Assembly: GCA_037833965.1 (NCBI GenBank)
Contig: AP031353.1
Coordinates: 870,501-934,500 of the forward strand
Origin: Marchantia polymorpha subsp. ruderalis
Taxonomy: Eukaryota; Streptophyta; Marchantiopsida; Marchantiales; Marchantiaceae
Reading direction: 5' to 3'
Length of the DNA stretch: 64,000 nucleotides
Shown here: one piece after another, positions 47,362-59,100 of the stretch
How the letters are laid out: the number at the start of each line of letters is the position of its first letter
Numbering within the stretch: the stretch's first letter is position 1
The notes under the pieces: model-generated
The model's database searches: none
The model's input: the letters and a program-made list of their open reading frames with translations, nothing else
Told to the model about the DNA's origin: nothing
Position numbers and translations under genes: made by a program

Positions 47362-47715
47362 TCAAAAGGGCAACAGTAGTCTGAACGAAAGATTCGTCAT
47401 GAGGCCCGTGCGCTCCTGCAAGGAGTGCAGACCAGAGCAGTGCAGCATATGACGAGAGCGAGAGAGAGGACTCACCGAGCAGAAGGACGACGACGACGAC
47501 GGGGTCAAAGCGCTTTCCACAGATCTGCACGATCTCGAACTCCACGGAACATTATCTTCATCATGCAAAGTTTCCCCGGCCTCGCTCTCGTCTTGCCCAC
47601 TCTCTCCATTTTCACTCAATAAAATACACCTCCAGGACTCCCCCATGCCCACATGCTTTATCCTCCTCCTCGACGACAGTCGCCCTTGTCGTTTCTCCGG
47701 CTCCATGTTCTCCAT
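47362..47715 (-). CDS. Possible small unrecognised Ser-rich protein (117 aa)
   Basis: On the minus strand an ATG in good context at 47715 opens MENMEPEKRQGRLSSRRRI, then GMGESWRCILLSENGESG, an acidic stretch, and a Ser run (SSSSSFCS). A strong 5' splice consensus (TCG|GTGAGT) falls right after FCS at 47475. A good acceptor (TTGCAG|GAG) lies 60 bases on, in the same frame, so a very short intron or read-through are both possible. The frame also continues upstream of the ATG, past one stop, to about 48050, which could be leader. The acidic, Ser-rich pattern recalls small stress-linked plant proteins, but I cannot name a family. Coding status is uncertain. Confidence 0.35.
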   Translation of the reverse strand: MENMEPEKRQGRLSSRRRIKHVGMGESWRCILLSENGESGQDESEAGETLHDEDNVPWSSRSCRSVESALTPSSSSSFCSVSPLSRSRHMLHCSGLHSLQERTGLMTNLSFRLLLPF

Positions 47716-47779
47716 TTTCTCCCATCCTGCAGAATCGTCTCCTCCTCGTCCCACGTACACTGCACACCCTGATCTCTAG

Positions 47780-50340
47780 GTGTCGGAATCAGAACTGTTT
47801 TCTCGCTTTCGGGAGAAATCTAATCTTCGTCTCTGCAGGATAACTTGCAGAGGGGTGACAGAATTGGGAGGCATGTACATTTGACCGGACGTGAAAAGAC
47901 CGAAGGTCTTAGGCACTGACAGGAGATGGAAAAATTGAAGAATATCGAGCTCTATCAGTCTGGGGAACCTTGAGACGAGCTGCTTATGGGGAATTGTTTG
48001 TCTTATCATCCCTTTAGTTTGTAAAAGCTGCTCTCCCCCATTAGTTTCCAAAGTTACTTGACTCTGCTACACACCCCACCTGTCCCACATGCGAAAATCC
48101 ATGTAGATAAGTTTTGGGACACTCGCCTTGGTGGACATTCGTATTAGGCATCTATGGCTACGACAAATATTTCCCGACAATTCCACTCCGTTTTATTTAA
48201 GCCAAAACATATAGTTGATTTTTCTAAAGGATTTTCAAAGAAAAAGATATCGAGATATATGTCCTCCCCTATCTAGCTAGATGCACGAGGAAATGAAGTA
48301 AGACAAGGAATGTATGCCAATGGATCTTCTTCCATAGATAGCCATTAGGTACTTAATGAGGGAAGCTAGGTAAGGAATGCTAGTGTGGCGGTTTTGGCTT
48401 TGGTAGTCATTTTCAACTTTTAGGAACTTTGATCTTGGTAGTCTTTGATAACATTATCAGACCGTGACATCAAAATTTTCACATTAACAAAATTCTTCTT
48501 TAAATTTGTGTGGAAGTTTATAGTTATCATTGATGGAAGTGATTAAATCCGAGGATTTTGGGCATTCGGTCATTTTTGAAATCAGATTATGATTACATAT
48601 ATACTCATCCTTGAGGATGTAATTCCAGTATCCTATCTTTAATATGTATTGTTATGAAATCTGAGGGACACTCTAGCATTGAATAAAGAACATGGGCTAC
48701 TAGTTTTTTTTCCTTTGACCAAAAACTAAACTAAAAAGCTACATGTATCAACAATTTCAGGATGCTTCACATTCATATTTTGTGGAAGTGGTTGTTACTC
48801 TTTGACTACTAATTGGACCAAGGGTAGTACAAAGCATGTTTATAGTGTCAACGTGCTGTACATCCATTCTTAGGAGGTGTGGATATATATACACATCATT
48901 CGCGTTTTTGCTCACTGAAAGTTGCATGCTTGTGAACCTAGATTTAAAATTCATTAGTTCGTTCTGATTCACAATATATCTTTAAAACTATGAGATTGCA
49001 TCTTGGCTCGGTACATCCATATAAATCTTCATCACATGTAAATGCAATATCAATATTGTGTGTATTGCATATAACTTAACGTCCAATTAATAACTACCAA
49101 CGTTGCGAGTCAAGATGTGATGTTTGCTATATCGCGCAAGCGAGAGTTGTGTCTTACATATTTTGAGCTTATATATGTTATGTAATCAGCTATGATAGAA
49201 TCATCTTAACTTTTTTATGATGTTCATGAGTTAATTGTTATCATACGTTACATGTTTGCCACAATACCTGATTATACATCTACATGATGGTGAAAAATAT
49301 AAATAGACAAGCATTTTTTAAGTGTAAAATTGTGTTTCATAATTTTCTGCTATTATTTTGGAGTTTTATAGAATTATGAACTCAAATTGTAACATGATAA
49401 AGAGTGCATAAATGTGTAACACGCTAGTTGGAAGATGTTTCAGTTATTATGAAAATTTTTATTGATAAGTTTTAAAATTAGTCTATGAAATCAATAAATG
49501 ACATTAGTTGCTAAAATAAATAAAAATGTTAAAGTGATAAATATTTGAATATTTTGATGTAGTTTATTAAAAATTATACATAAAACATGAAGAGCATTAT
49601 TTTATATGGTTGACGATTCCTTGACCTGAATAGTAAAATCATCCTAGTTCCAACAGTCCAATTGTGATTCTATTGGGACTAGTTCCAGGTTAACGTGTTG
49701 TTCATTCATGACACGCTTGATGATATCTTCCCATAAGTTTTCCTACTACTCATGGATCATGATCTAGATGCTCCACAACCGTGGGCTCGCTTTTTCGATG
49801 TATGCTCGTCTGATGAGATCCTTGGATGAATCTCACGTGCAATACATGCAAGGGATGCACACCCAAAAGGCTTCGAAGGTAACAAACTTTACGTGCCTTT
49901 TATGCATGTCAAAGCATTGACGCGTGATCCTTTCATCAGTTGGTGCTCTCCAGCCTCTCGGTTAACTGGATCAAGGACCTTGTGAACTGAGAGCTTAAGT
50001 CCTGGTTCTTAACCCAAGTGACCGACCTCGGGTCATGCCATTCATGTCAAGGTTAGTCGAGTACGGATCGGCACGGCACACCACAGAGCCTCTCACTGTG
50101 GTGCTTATGTTCTTACGAACATTCTTCTACTGAAAGACTGCCCTCCGTTTAGTGACGCATGCCCGGTACCAGGAGCTTGTTGCCAGTCCACGCGTGTGAT
50201 GGATGTGAAGTAAAGTTTGACACAACGGTGCAAGTCAGATATATTTTATATTGTTTGTGGCTAGAAATCGGGTCTTGTTACGGACACAATCTATTTTGCA
50301 TGAGGCCTGTGTTTTTTACTACAATTAAGAAATGTTCACC
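47780..50340. other. Gene-free DNA
   Basis: AT-leaning sequence with no recognised frame. 49.6-50.2 kb is more GC-balanced and may be old repeat DNA, but I cannot assign a family. Confidence 0.4.
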
Positions 50341-50346
50341 TGGCTC

Positions 50347-50386
50347 ATTCTCAACTACACATTTGGTGATATGTGTAGTTGAGAAT
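50347..50386. repeat. Perfect 16-bp inverted repeat (hairpin)
   Basis: ATTCTCAACTACACAT at 50347-50362 is exactly reverse-complemented at 50371-50386 around an 8-nt loop (TTGGTGAT). No flanking duplication or coding context was seen. Confidence 0.8.
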
Positions 50387-50389
50387 TAT

Positions 50390-51415
50390 AAAAATCAAAG
50401 AATCTCATAACTTACTATTCATTCTACTCAAAAGTCGGCCGTAACATATTAAAAAACTCAGATCTCTAGGCATGAACAAATGTGCGAATACCGATGTAAA
50501 CATCTGCAATTTATCTTCTTATTTGATCATGTCCAAAATTCTTTATATATATATTTAAAGTCGTATTTTTTAGCTCTACTAACATAGTCGAACTATATTA
50601 TTCCATCACTCTCTTTGAAAGCCAACATTCACCTAGGTTCATGGCAGTTTGTTGACTTTAATTTTCCACAACTTGTGCATCACTTTTGAAAGACATGGGG
50701 AAAGAGGTGCGAAGCAACCACATGGACTACGCTAGGCTTAAAAGTGAACAACAAGAGAAATATAGATGGTGATACTCATGATGTTTCCTACCCAAACCAA
50801 TTTGCATATAGAATGAATAATTTTGATGGTAATAAGTCCAATGTTCCCAACGGCGAATAAATTTCGTATTTTCCACGAGGATTATTATACATGTGCTTGA
50901 ATAAGTGGATTTCAACTGTAGAGATTTGATTAGAATTCAACTCTTTATTTCTTCAGACTTTGAAAAACTATTTAGCTAGGTGGCAAGGTTATCGCTCTCT
51001 ATCTCGTTGTGGCATATGTTTTATGCGATATATTTTAACTTCTATACTTGTGACAATAGCTATTGCTGTCCCGGGCAGCCCTCCCCCCTTCTTTTTTAAG
51101 TAGGGAAGGACTTCGTCGGCCGAAGTTCGTTTTATTTATAAATCGCGAACTTATGCATCACTTTCTATGACTAGATTTTTGTTTCACTCGTTTATGTTGA
51201 AATATCTTTATACAGAAAGTTGCGCATCTACAATACTCACACTAGAGAATTTAGTCCAATGGTCATGTTGTTTCTTCATAACTTGGCTTAGAGAACTAAA
51301 ATATTTGGCTGAAAAATTACATATGACGCACTGAAATGCTATCGGGACTAGTCCCATGCTACCATTTGATCTCATCCTGCTACTTGGTGGAACCCTTCTT
51401 GTTACATCACTTTGT
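50390..51415. other. Gene-free DNA
   Basis: No domain-bearing frame. A small ACTTCG/CGAAGT hairpin lies near 51110. Nothing else stands out. Confidence 0.4.
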
Positions 51416-51417
51416 CC

Positions 51418-51494
51418 CATCTCTCTCTCTCTCTCTCAATACTTCATAGCATTTCACTGATACTCTTCCTTGTGAACGCCAAACCCTAAACCCC
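51418..51494 (+). promoter_or_regulatory. CT-rich run plus telo-box motif
   Basis: A (CT)n stretch at about 51419-51439 is followed by AAACCCTAAACCCC at 51481-51494, which contains the telo-box AAACCCTAA. In plants this box and pyrimidine-rich patches occur together near transcription starts, often of translation-related genes. No matching + strand coding gene was found downstream, so this may be a relic or the start of a non-coding or unplaced transcript. Confidence 0.35.
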
Positions 51495-52700
51495 TCCTCC
51501 TCCTCTTCTCGTAATGTGATCAGTTGGAAAGCATTTCTCGTCGAGAGGACACGTTTTGGGAGGTAGGGACAGCGTTGTGTACAGACCAAGATTGTAGAAG
51601 CTGATGATTGTCGATTTTCGAGCGAGAGAGAGGTTCGTCGGGGCACGATGAGCTGTGAATCTTTCGAATCGCATGTCGATGTCCGAGGGGAGGGAGGGAG
51701 GGTGAGGAGAAAGGACTGCCATACGCTACTCTCCAATTTGTACACCGTCTGGGTTCGTAAGCTTCGCTGATTATCAACATACATCATTGCATCTTGTACG
51801 CCTAGCGCCATCAAAATCCGGTCGGTGCGAACATAAACACCGACCACACGATTCTCCGCATCGTGACCCGGGCCGATGATCGGAAGGATAATGCCATGCC
51901 GTGTGCGTCAGACGCTTCTGATTCCCTCAAAGCTTCTTCATCTGGGCTTGTCCTCCACAGAGTTACATTATCGGTGTAAATATCTTTCAATTTCTTCCCT
52001 GAGGCTGAAGCTCTCGCTTTCATGATAATGACGGTGCTGTTTTGAAGACCATTAGTTTAATGTGATGTATGTAAAGCTTGCGAGCAGGATCTGGGATTAG
52101 TTGCTGTTTACGAGTCACGACCAAGAATCACAGCTCCCTCTCCAGGCAGGCCTTCAAGGGATAAGCAAAACGGGAAGGCAAAGGCTATCAAGAAAAACGA
52201 TGAAGACGCGACCCAAGGGCAATAAAGACCTACCAAGAGGTCCAAAGGATTCGGTGAGTTAGAGCTCGTGAGATGTGATGATTGATTACTTTCAACGGTA
52301 TCTATGATTTCTCTCGTTTGCAACTTTTTAGATATGGTACTCAAAAAGTATGTTGAGCTGGCATCATCGATCGTGAGTATCTTAATCTCCATATTTGAGG
52401 ATACCGCACACTATATTGATATGTTGTCTATAAAGCAACTATAAAATTAAAAATGCACGGAGATGAGACTGGGAAAAGTACCGAAGAGAATACAGAGCCG
52501 GAAGAAACCCGAGAGCAAAGCTTCAAGCAAGAAAACTAAGAACTCGACTGTGGCGTTGGCAGTACACATTTTGGCCTCCTGGTCATCATATGTGACCCGT
52601 ACGAGGAACCATTCGACTTTAAGACGACGGTCAAGTGACTTTGTGCGTGCATTGAAGTGCCAGTGCTTGAATGGCCATGATCCATTGTAGTGTCACACTG
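51495..52700. other. Region with unresolved open frames on both strands
   Basis: On the minus strand, 52023-51811 opens with ATG (ASGKKLKDIYTDNVTLW). Another frame takes over near 51880 (AENRVVGVYVRTDRILMALG, then DAMMYVDNQRSLRTQTVYKL). On the + strand there are Lys-rich pieces near 52150-52260 and at 52463-52690. These look protein-like but shift frame and match no family I know. A decayed gene or element is possible, and splicing cannot be excluded. Confidence 0.3.
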
Positions 52701-53935
52701 AATTTGAGACGGTAATGCTCATGGAAATTCTAGAGGTTCTTTGGGACATCGTAATATATTCATAGTTATGGAAGGAGCATCTTAAAGGTCTCCAGGGATA
52801 GCCAGTCGCAATTAAAAAAATTCCACAATCTGGAATGAAGTAAGTATGCTCCTGCCATATAGAAGAATCGAACTCACAGGATGTTCTCCATGCACTTTCA
52901 GCGTGGTTTCCAATATTGACTCCTTCTATTATTCCATAACAAAGTTTTATACCCAAACCGAGAATTTTCTACATTGTCGTTAAGTATGGCCCCGAATTTC
53001 CTAGTGGCACACAATCGATTCCAACATCTTTGGGTCACTTTTGCCATCTCAAAGCATATTTGCTTGCAACTACATTCGTCTTGCCCTTCATGCCGTTTTA
53101 TTCAGTTCTACGTCTTGCCTCAGCCGTTTTTAAAGAGAGCGAGAGAAGCATGAATACCACCGATCCAATGATTCAGCCTTGCGTCTAGTCTTCGACAAAA
53201 GATGACAGGGAGCTCAAGCTGAGTTATTGCAGCGTGGTGCTTAGCTTTTCATGGCAATATAAGGGGACCCACAGATATTGGATCACTTTAGCCATTTCAA
53301 ATTCGTTCATTACTTTCCATTCAATTTACATGCTTGCATTACGAGTTCCCGCTTTTTGACGTTCTTACCCGATCTCATTAAGTTACAGCATTCTCATCCT
53401 TCTAATGACTTATTCATCTCTGAATTTGGCGAAACATGGAGCTTTTAATATTTTTGCGGGCTCAGACGGATTTATTTCAGCGTCCAGCCTTCTCGAGGGC
53501 TCTATAGTCCCGGACCTACAGTCCAAGATGGTCCAAGATTCTTGCCCTGATCTCTTTTTGGATTTTTCCTTGCTTTCCTTATATTCCCATGGCCTTTTAT
53601 GCATATTTTTCTGCTATGAGTTTCCCCATTGCCGGCCACTTAAGGAAGGTAATCTACTAAGTACCTTCCTTCCTTCGCTTCGTGCCAACGTGAACCTGTT
53701 AGCGCATCTCCACCAACTGCTGATACTTTTTAAAATATAATTTATGTCTGACGTGAACTTATCCTTTCGAAGAAGAAGAGATTAACACTCTAATTGGTTC
53801 CGGTATTCGACAAATCCTGTAAAGTATACTAATAAGTAAAATATTAGGAAATCTCATGATAATTAATTATACTAATATTTTCATGCTTGATAAACTGTCG
53901 CATTTTCTCTTAGATGGTACGTCTCCTGAAAACAT
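52700..53935. other. Gene-free DNA
   Basis: No recognised frame. 53405-53740 is open on the + strand but shows no domain. Confidence 0.4.
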
Positions 53936-53937
53936 TC

Positions 53938-54031
53938 AAAAGCATCTTTGTATTCCTTCCCCTGGTGAGGTTCTGGAAGAAAATCAAAAGCATCTTTGTT
54001 TTCCTTCCCCAGGTGAGGTTTTGGAAGAATG
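53938..54031 (+). repeat. 48-bp tandem duplication, in-frame 16-aa repeat
   Basis: Two copies with a 48-bp period start with CAAAAGCATCTTTG. In the + frame opened at 53856 they read QKHLCIPSPGEVLEE and QKHLCFPSPGEVLEE, and the frame closes at 54041. A period divisible by three and similar residues in both units are notable, but the whole frame is only 61 aa and has no known family. Confidence 0.6.
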
Positions 54032-54074
54032 CTTCGGATGATTTTATAAGCTGGTGACGTCTCCGAGCTTAGAG

Positions 54075-54136
54075 CAGGGGCGGAGCTAGGATTTTTCTGG
54101 TGGTGGTGGGCGGGCACTCCGTTAGCTCCGCCCCTG
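54075..54136. mobile_element. 62-bp hAT-type MITE with perfect 8-bp target duplication
   Basis: The ends CAGGGGCGGAGCTA (54075-54088) and TAGCTCCGCCCCTG (54123-54136) are exact 14-bp inverted repeats. GCTTAGAG flanks both sides (54067-54074 and 54137-54144), an exact 8-bp duplication as hAT transposition makes. CAGGGGCGG-type ends are known from plant hAT elements. The 34-bp core (GGTGGTGGTGGGCGGGC) has no coding capacity. Perfect ends and duplication suggest recent insertion. It needs a hAT transposase in trans, and none is in this window. Confidence 0.9.
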
Positions 54137-54144
54137 GCTTAGAG

Positions 54145-55440
54145 TGCATATGTATACTTGTGAAAGTCAATTGGGATAGGCAGGAGCAGTGACTAAGACA
54201 CGGGTGAATCACCTGACCTATTTTGCACTACCATGACTCCGAAGCATCTGGATAGTAGTCTAGCTAATTCAGAAATATGGACTTTGGAAACGATGGTAGC
54301 ATCACTCCACGATATACCACTTGAATTTATATTAACCATTCAAATATAAATAAATACACCAATTAGATAATTACAACTCGTCCATTTCCATTTTCTTGAT
54401 TGAGTTCAAAGATTGTGGATTTCATATCATGATTTTATCACATCAGTATCAGATTGAAAGTAACTTTTTTGGTCTTCGTTTTGGTCTTCCCAATGAGGTA
54501 ATTAAAACCCTAATTCTGGTGAATATCATTATTAGAACATCTAACGACATTGCATCTTTCCGTAGTGTTGGAGCTAACTGCACTACGGGCTCTAATAGCA
54601 CTAATCCCTCACATGCAAGCACCTACTAGGAGTGCTGTAACATAGATCATATCACATTATAAAATGTATCAAACCAAATTTTTTTATAAATTATTTCATA
54701 ATAAAAAAAATGAAGGCATGTATTGTTACTATTGCTGTAAAATATGGCTTGTTTTCAAACCCGCTTAAAAACTAGAGGAGTTTGTCAAACACAGTTCAGT
54801 GAACAATGTTTTCGGATTCTGACATTAAGAAGGCGGATTGTCTTGCTCTTAGCTGATAAGCAAGCATGCTGAGTGACGGGAATATTGTCAGTGGCTAGCA
54901 ATGACACACTTACCATAGGTGTTAGTATAATTCTTAGAAACACAATCCCCTCCCATAAAAATGAATAGTTTGTGGCAGGATAAATTCTAAGCTTATAAAA
55001 GTTAAACTCTACTTTTCTGAACACCAATGAAGTTATAAACTGTTTTTTACAAATTCTTGTGAAGAAAATGGTAGAAAATTTAGTATACCTTGTGTTATAG
55101 TTACCGCTTGTGTTATTCCACAAGCGGTAATTCAACCTAGTTGATCCCCGCAGGTATTCCATCGTACATTATATTCAGTATACCAATATTGTGTCCTAAT
55201 ATCATTACGAGAATGGTCTATACCGTCCTCCGACATAGACGCATTAAAAAGTTTTATGTTATGGAATTTAGATCTAGCGTATTAGCATGGGCCCAAATCC
55301 TCTTTTGGACGGGACTGAGTCTAGAGAAAGAGACACTGCGATATTAGGATTCGAGCAGGTCAGGTAACCACGAAGGGTCCACGGTCATAGAAGAAGTCAA
55401 TACATTATCAAATCAGGAAGAAACCTTGAATCCAAAGAGT
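54145..55440. other. Gene-free DNA
   Basis: AT-leaning, with no domain-bearing frame. A short inverted pair AAGCGGTAA/TTACCGCTT lies around 55100-55128. Confidence 0.4.
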
Positions 55441-56105
55441 AGAAAGACATCATTCGTGACTTGGACCCCATGACCCGCGTTCGATTCTCGACCCTCCCGG
55501 TCCCGGAGTCTCGCCAGTGTTAACCGGAGGTTAACTCCTCCTCCGGGAGACTGCGGATGGATAAAGCAGGCGCGTGGCCGCGGGCGCTCTCTAACGCGCC
55601 TACTAAAACGTTCCTGCACCCGTTGAACGAATTCAAGAAAAGCATGGTCGGATGATCTCGGCTGATGGGGAGTCGTCGTCGTCGTCGACCATGAGGGAAA
55701 GCGAGAGACTGAGAGACGAGAGAATAAACCACGAAGGCAAAGGCCGAACGGAGCGGAGGACCGATCGTTGTGGCCGAGGGCAGCGGGCAAGTCGACAACG
55801 GGCACGCTGCCGGCCGGTGATTGGCCGCGCCGGTCTCGTCCAACATGCCCGACCTTTTGAAGACCGGCGCAGCTTCTCGTAGAATCTGTGGACTTCGGAG
55901 GGCGCCTCGAGTCGGCCCGGTCGCACACGTGTAGACCGACCGAGCCAGCGGTCCGGCTCTCCGTCCGTCCGTCCTCCGTCAGGGCCGAGCCGGATCGGGC
56001 GAAACAGCTGTCCGTGAGGAAGCTCTCGGCGCTGTCGATGGCCGTGACTCGGAGTGATGTCATCGGCCCTCGGGATGCCCTTCGATCGGCTTTTCTTTAA
56101 TTCAT
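55441..56105. other. GC-rich island without a recognised gene
   Basis: About 650 bp of high GC with a GTC trinucleotide run near 55675. Several long frames overlap on the minus strand (55413-56063, 55633-56166), but they disagree in frame and show no domain, as expected from GC-rich DNA. It may be a promoter or leader of a transcript I cannot place. Confidence 0.35.
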
Positions 56106-59100
56106 TTTTAATTCCGATGCTGGAGGTCTGCTGTCGAACACAAATGCGAGCTTTGCAATGCAGCACAGGCAGATAACAGAATGCGCAAGCCTTGAACTCG
56201 TTCGTGGGATTTGATTAGCCTCGTCATCGCTGATTTACTTCTGATTTTGAGGTTTGACTCGGTTCTTTTGGAGGCGAGGGAGATGCTCCAGGTGGTGGGA
56301 ATCCGTCCATTGATCGACGCAAGACATGCAATCACTAATGGCTAGCTTTTCGTGTTACACCGCCTTTTCACGGACCCCTCCCCCTTCGAGGGGAGGGCAC
56401 TCATGAGCCCCGGGTACTGACAAGTGAGTGCCGATGGGACGGATGATGGAAGTGAATTGAAGAAGAATGTAAAACATGTGCATCCGTGAATGAGATAGAA
56501 GCTCTGGGTTTCGAACGTTTTCATGAGTTGTACCTTACAGGAGAATTTCACGATGCGATTATAACGTGGTCTCGCCTCGAGGGGACGAATAAAAAAAGGC
56601 CGATCAGATGCTCACCTCCGGCTGACTTTACGCTCCCGAGGATCTCGATGGAGATCAACATATACTATGATGCAGATCGTGTTTGAAATGAAAAGGGTAC
56701 CGAGTGAAATGTGTACAAAAGGCATTATGACATTGCCCAAAGAAGTTGAGCATTTTGTCAATTTATGAATTCGCATTATTGGAAAGAGTGCCAGTGAGAC
56801 GAGCATTCCCGTCCACGATCAGGAGCAGGACTCAGGAGAAGAAGGCCTTCAATCTTTTAGTACTCTGCGTGGGCGCGGATTGTTCTCAACTAGCCTCCAA
56901 CTTCCAAGCCTCCAAAGTCATTTTGTAGTATACTTCAGTCCTATTTGTGGGCATATAAAGATTCAAGACCGGACCTCTATCTATGTATGGTGTATTGTAT
57001 CGACGACATTGTAGTGCAGATCCATATACATCTTCTCATTCTATCATATCTCCCGTTGTACAAAGGATGTTATATCCGAACCAGCTACTGCCAGACTTTT
57101 CTGATCTACAAGTTAGCCTTCACTCTACAATACAAAGAGTCTAATCTTCAAAATTCGTTCCTTACGCGATTTGCTGATGCTAGCGATGACGAGGAGGGAC
57201 TTCTGAATATACTTTCGTCGGATTTATTGTATCATAACTTGCTCAACTCTTGACATCTTTAAATAGACAAGTAATATTCCCGTTTAAAGTAACGACGTCT
57301 TGGTGAGATAGATAACTACTGTTTGTATAGAACTGTCGTCTCTGCAGAGGAAGGCGAATTTGGATATGGATCTGCCTGGCTTATTCTCGTTAGCAGAGGA
57401 CGGAGAATGTGTGTTGCGAATTTATGCATTCATTTATGTATCTACACCATGGCGACAGGTGGCATGGCATCACCTGATATAGAAAGAAAGCGAGGGAATG
57501 AGACTCAGTGACCCTCACTGAGAGAGTCACTGAAGAAGAGGTAGAGAGCAAGAAAGAGCAGTCGTCTTGAAGTAGAGGGAACGAACTAATGTACCAAGCA
57601 AAAGCAGAAAGTCTGAAGTCAGAAAGAATGATGATTCAGTTAGTTTTGAAGCACCTGACGAACAGAACCTGACAGGACGAGATACGGTAAGACGAGGCCA
57701 TTTGAGGAATGCGAGTCTGAACTCTGAAGACGGAGGGAGCACGTATGGGTGACTGAATATATACGATATAAATAAGACTGGACAAGTTGCAGACTGGTTG
57801 CAAATATACTTTGGGGTTTGTAAATCGCAGTCTCCAAACATGGGCTTGATTCTTGCAAGAGACGCGGATAAAAAAAGTGTGGGCGTACATTGTGCAGTTT
57901 CTTGTTGGAAAGACGAAGAGCACATCCGACCTTGTAACATGCTTGGTTTTCGTAAGGTTCCTCTCATAGAACTACTGGTTTAGAATCGAAGTGATGGATA
58001 TGCCACCGTGTTTCCTCCATAGTCGAAGAAAGCCATAGTAAAGTTTTCGTAATCACTGATCATCAGCTCTTCAAGATACGAAAAATGGCGGAAGAAATAT
58101 CTAGGCCACGGTCACTCTTACACTCTTTCAGTCCGAGGAACGATGAATGTCACATGGAACATGTTGGTGTTCCGACACCACAAATCGTATGTTGGCTAGG
58201 TTGTTACTTCCTTTGTCATCTACATATCATCTTTCTTTTGTGCTGCTGCCTGCACGAGACGGGGAGGGTAAAATATAGGTTACGTTTTCCCCCTGCGAGT
58301 CACCATTCGGCAAATTTCTCATAGGACCTTAGGATACACCATTCCCAAATGGTCAATCTTCCAGCGTTGTTTGACCTCCCTCTTTACATTTCTGATGCTG
58401 CTAGTGAATCCTGCTCTAGCAGTCTATGAATGTTTTGATTCCTCTAAAATGCACGTGTCACTGGACGACCTCTTGAGAATGTAGATTGCTATATACTGGG
58501 CTGACAAGTAACCTATTTTCATATCACTCGTCCTCTTGTGTGTGATAAAAAAATGAGCTGTTGTCTCGCGGCGAGGTAAAGCTTTAACCCAAAACTGGAG
58601 GGATCCTTTCTTCTTGCTCTTCACTTTCGAGCAAGCAATTCTTTCGTTCCAAGTAGATGGATTGACTTTAGGACTTGAGCCATCCCACCGCGATAATAGA
58701 CGTTCACACATGGTCATGAAGTGTTTCTCTAGAGATAGCGTTTGGGGCGAAATGCTGAACTTGAGGGGACAGCGACATACTTGTAGGAGATGTATAGTGT
58801 GTACGCGGACCATCTGATGTAGAAGGCATATGAGGAAAATAGAAAACATACTGAAGTGGAGGTTGATCTGAAGGTACATGTCCAGTAAGGAAAGGCCATC
58901 AGCATCAAAGCAGTTAAAAACGGGGAGAATTAGGAAATTCGTGTTGATGTAAATTGGTCATGCTCGATTACTTGAGCTAACGGAGTTCATGGTTCACTTC
59001 CAGTGTTTATAGGGAAGTGAAATAATTTCGTACAGCTAGGAAGACTTACTACTAGCTGTAGGAGTTGGCAAAGGAAGGGGAGGGAGGATGGTCCGAAGGA

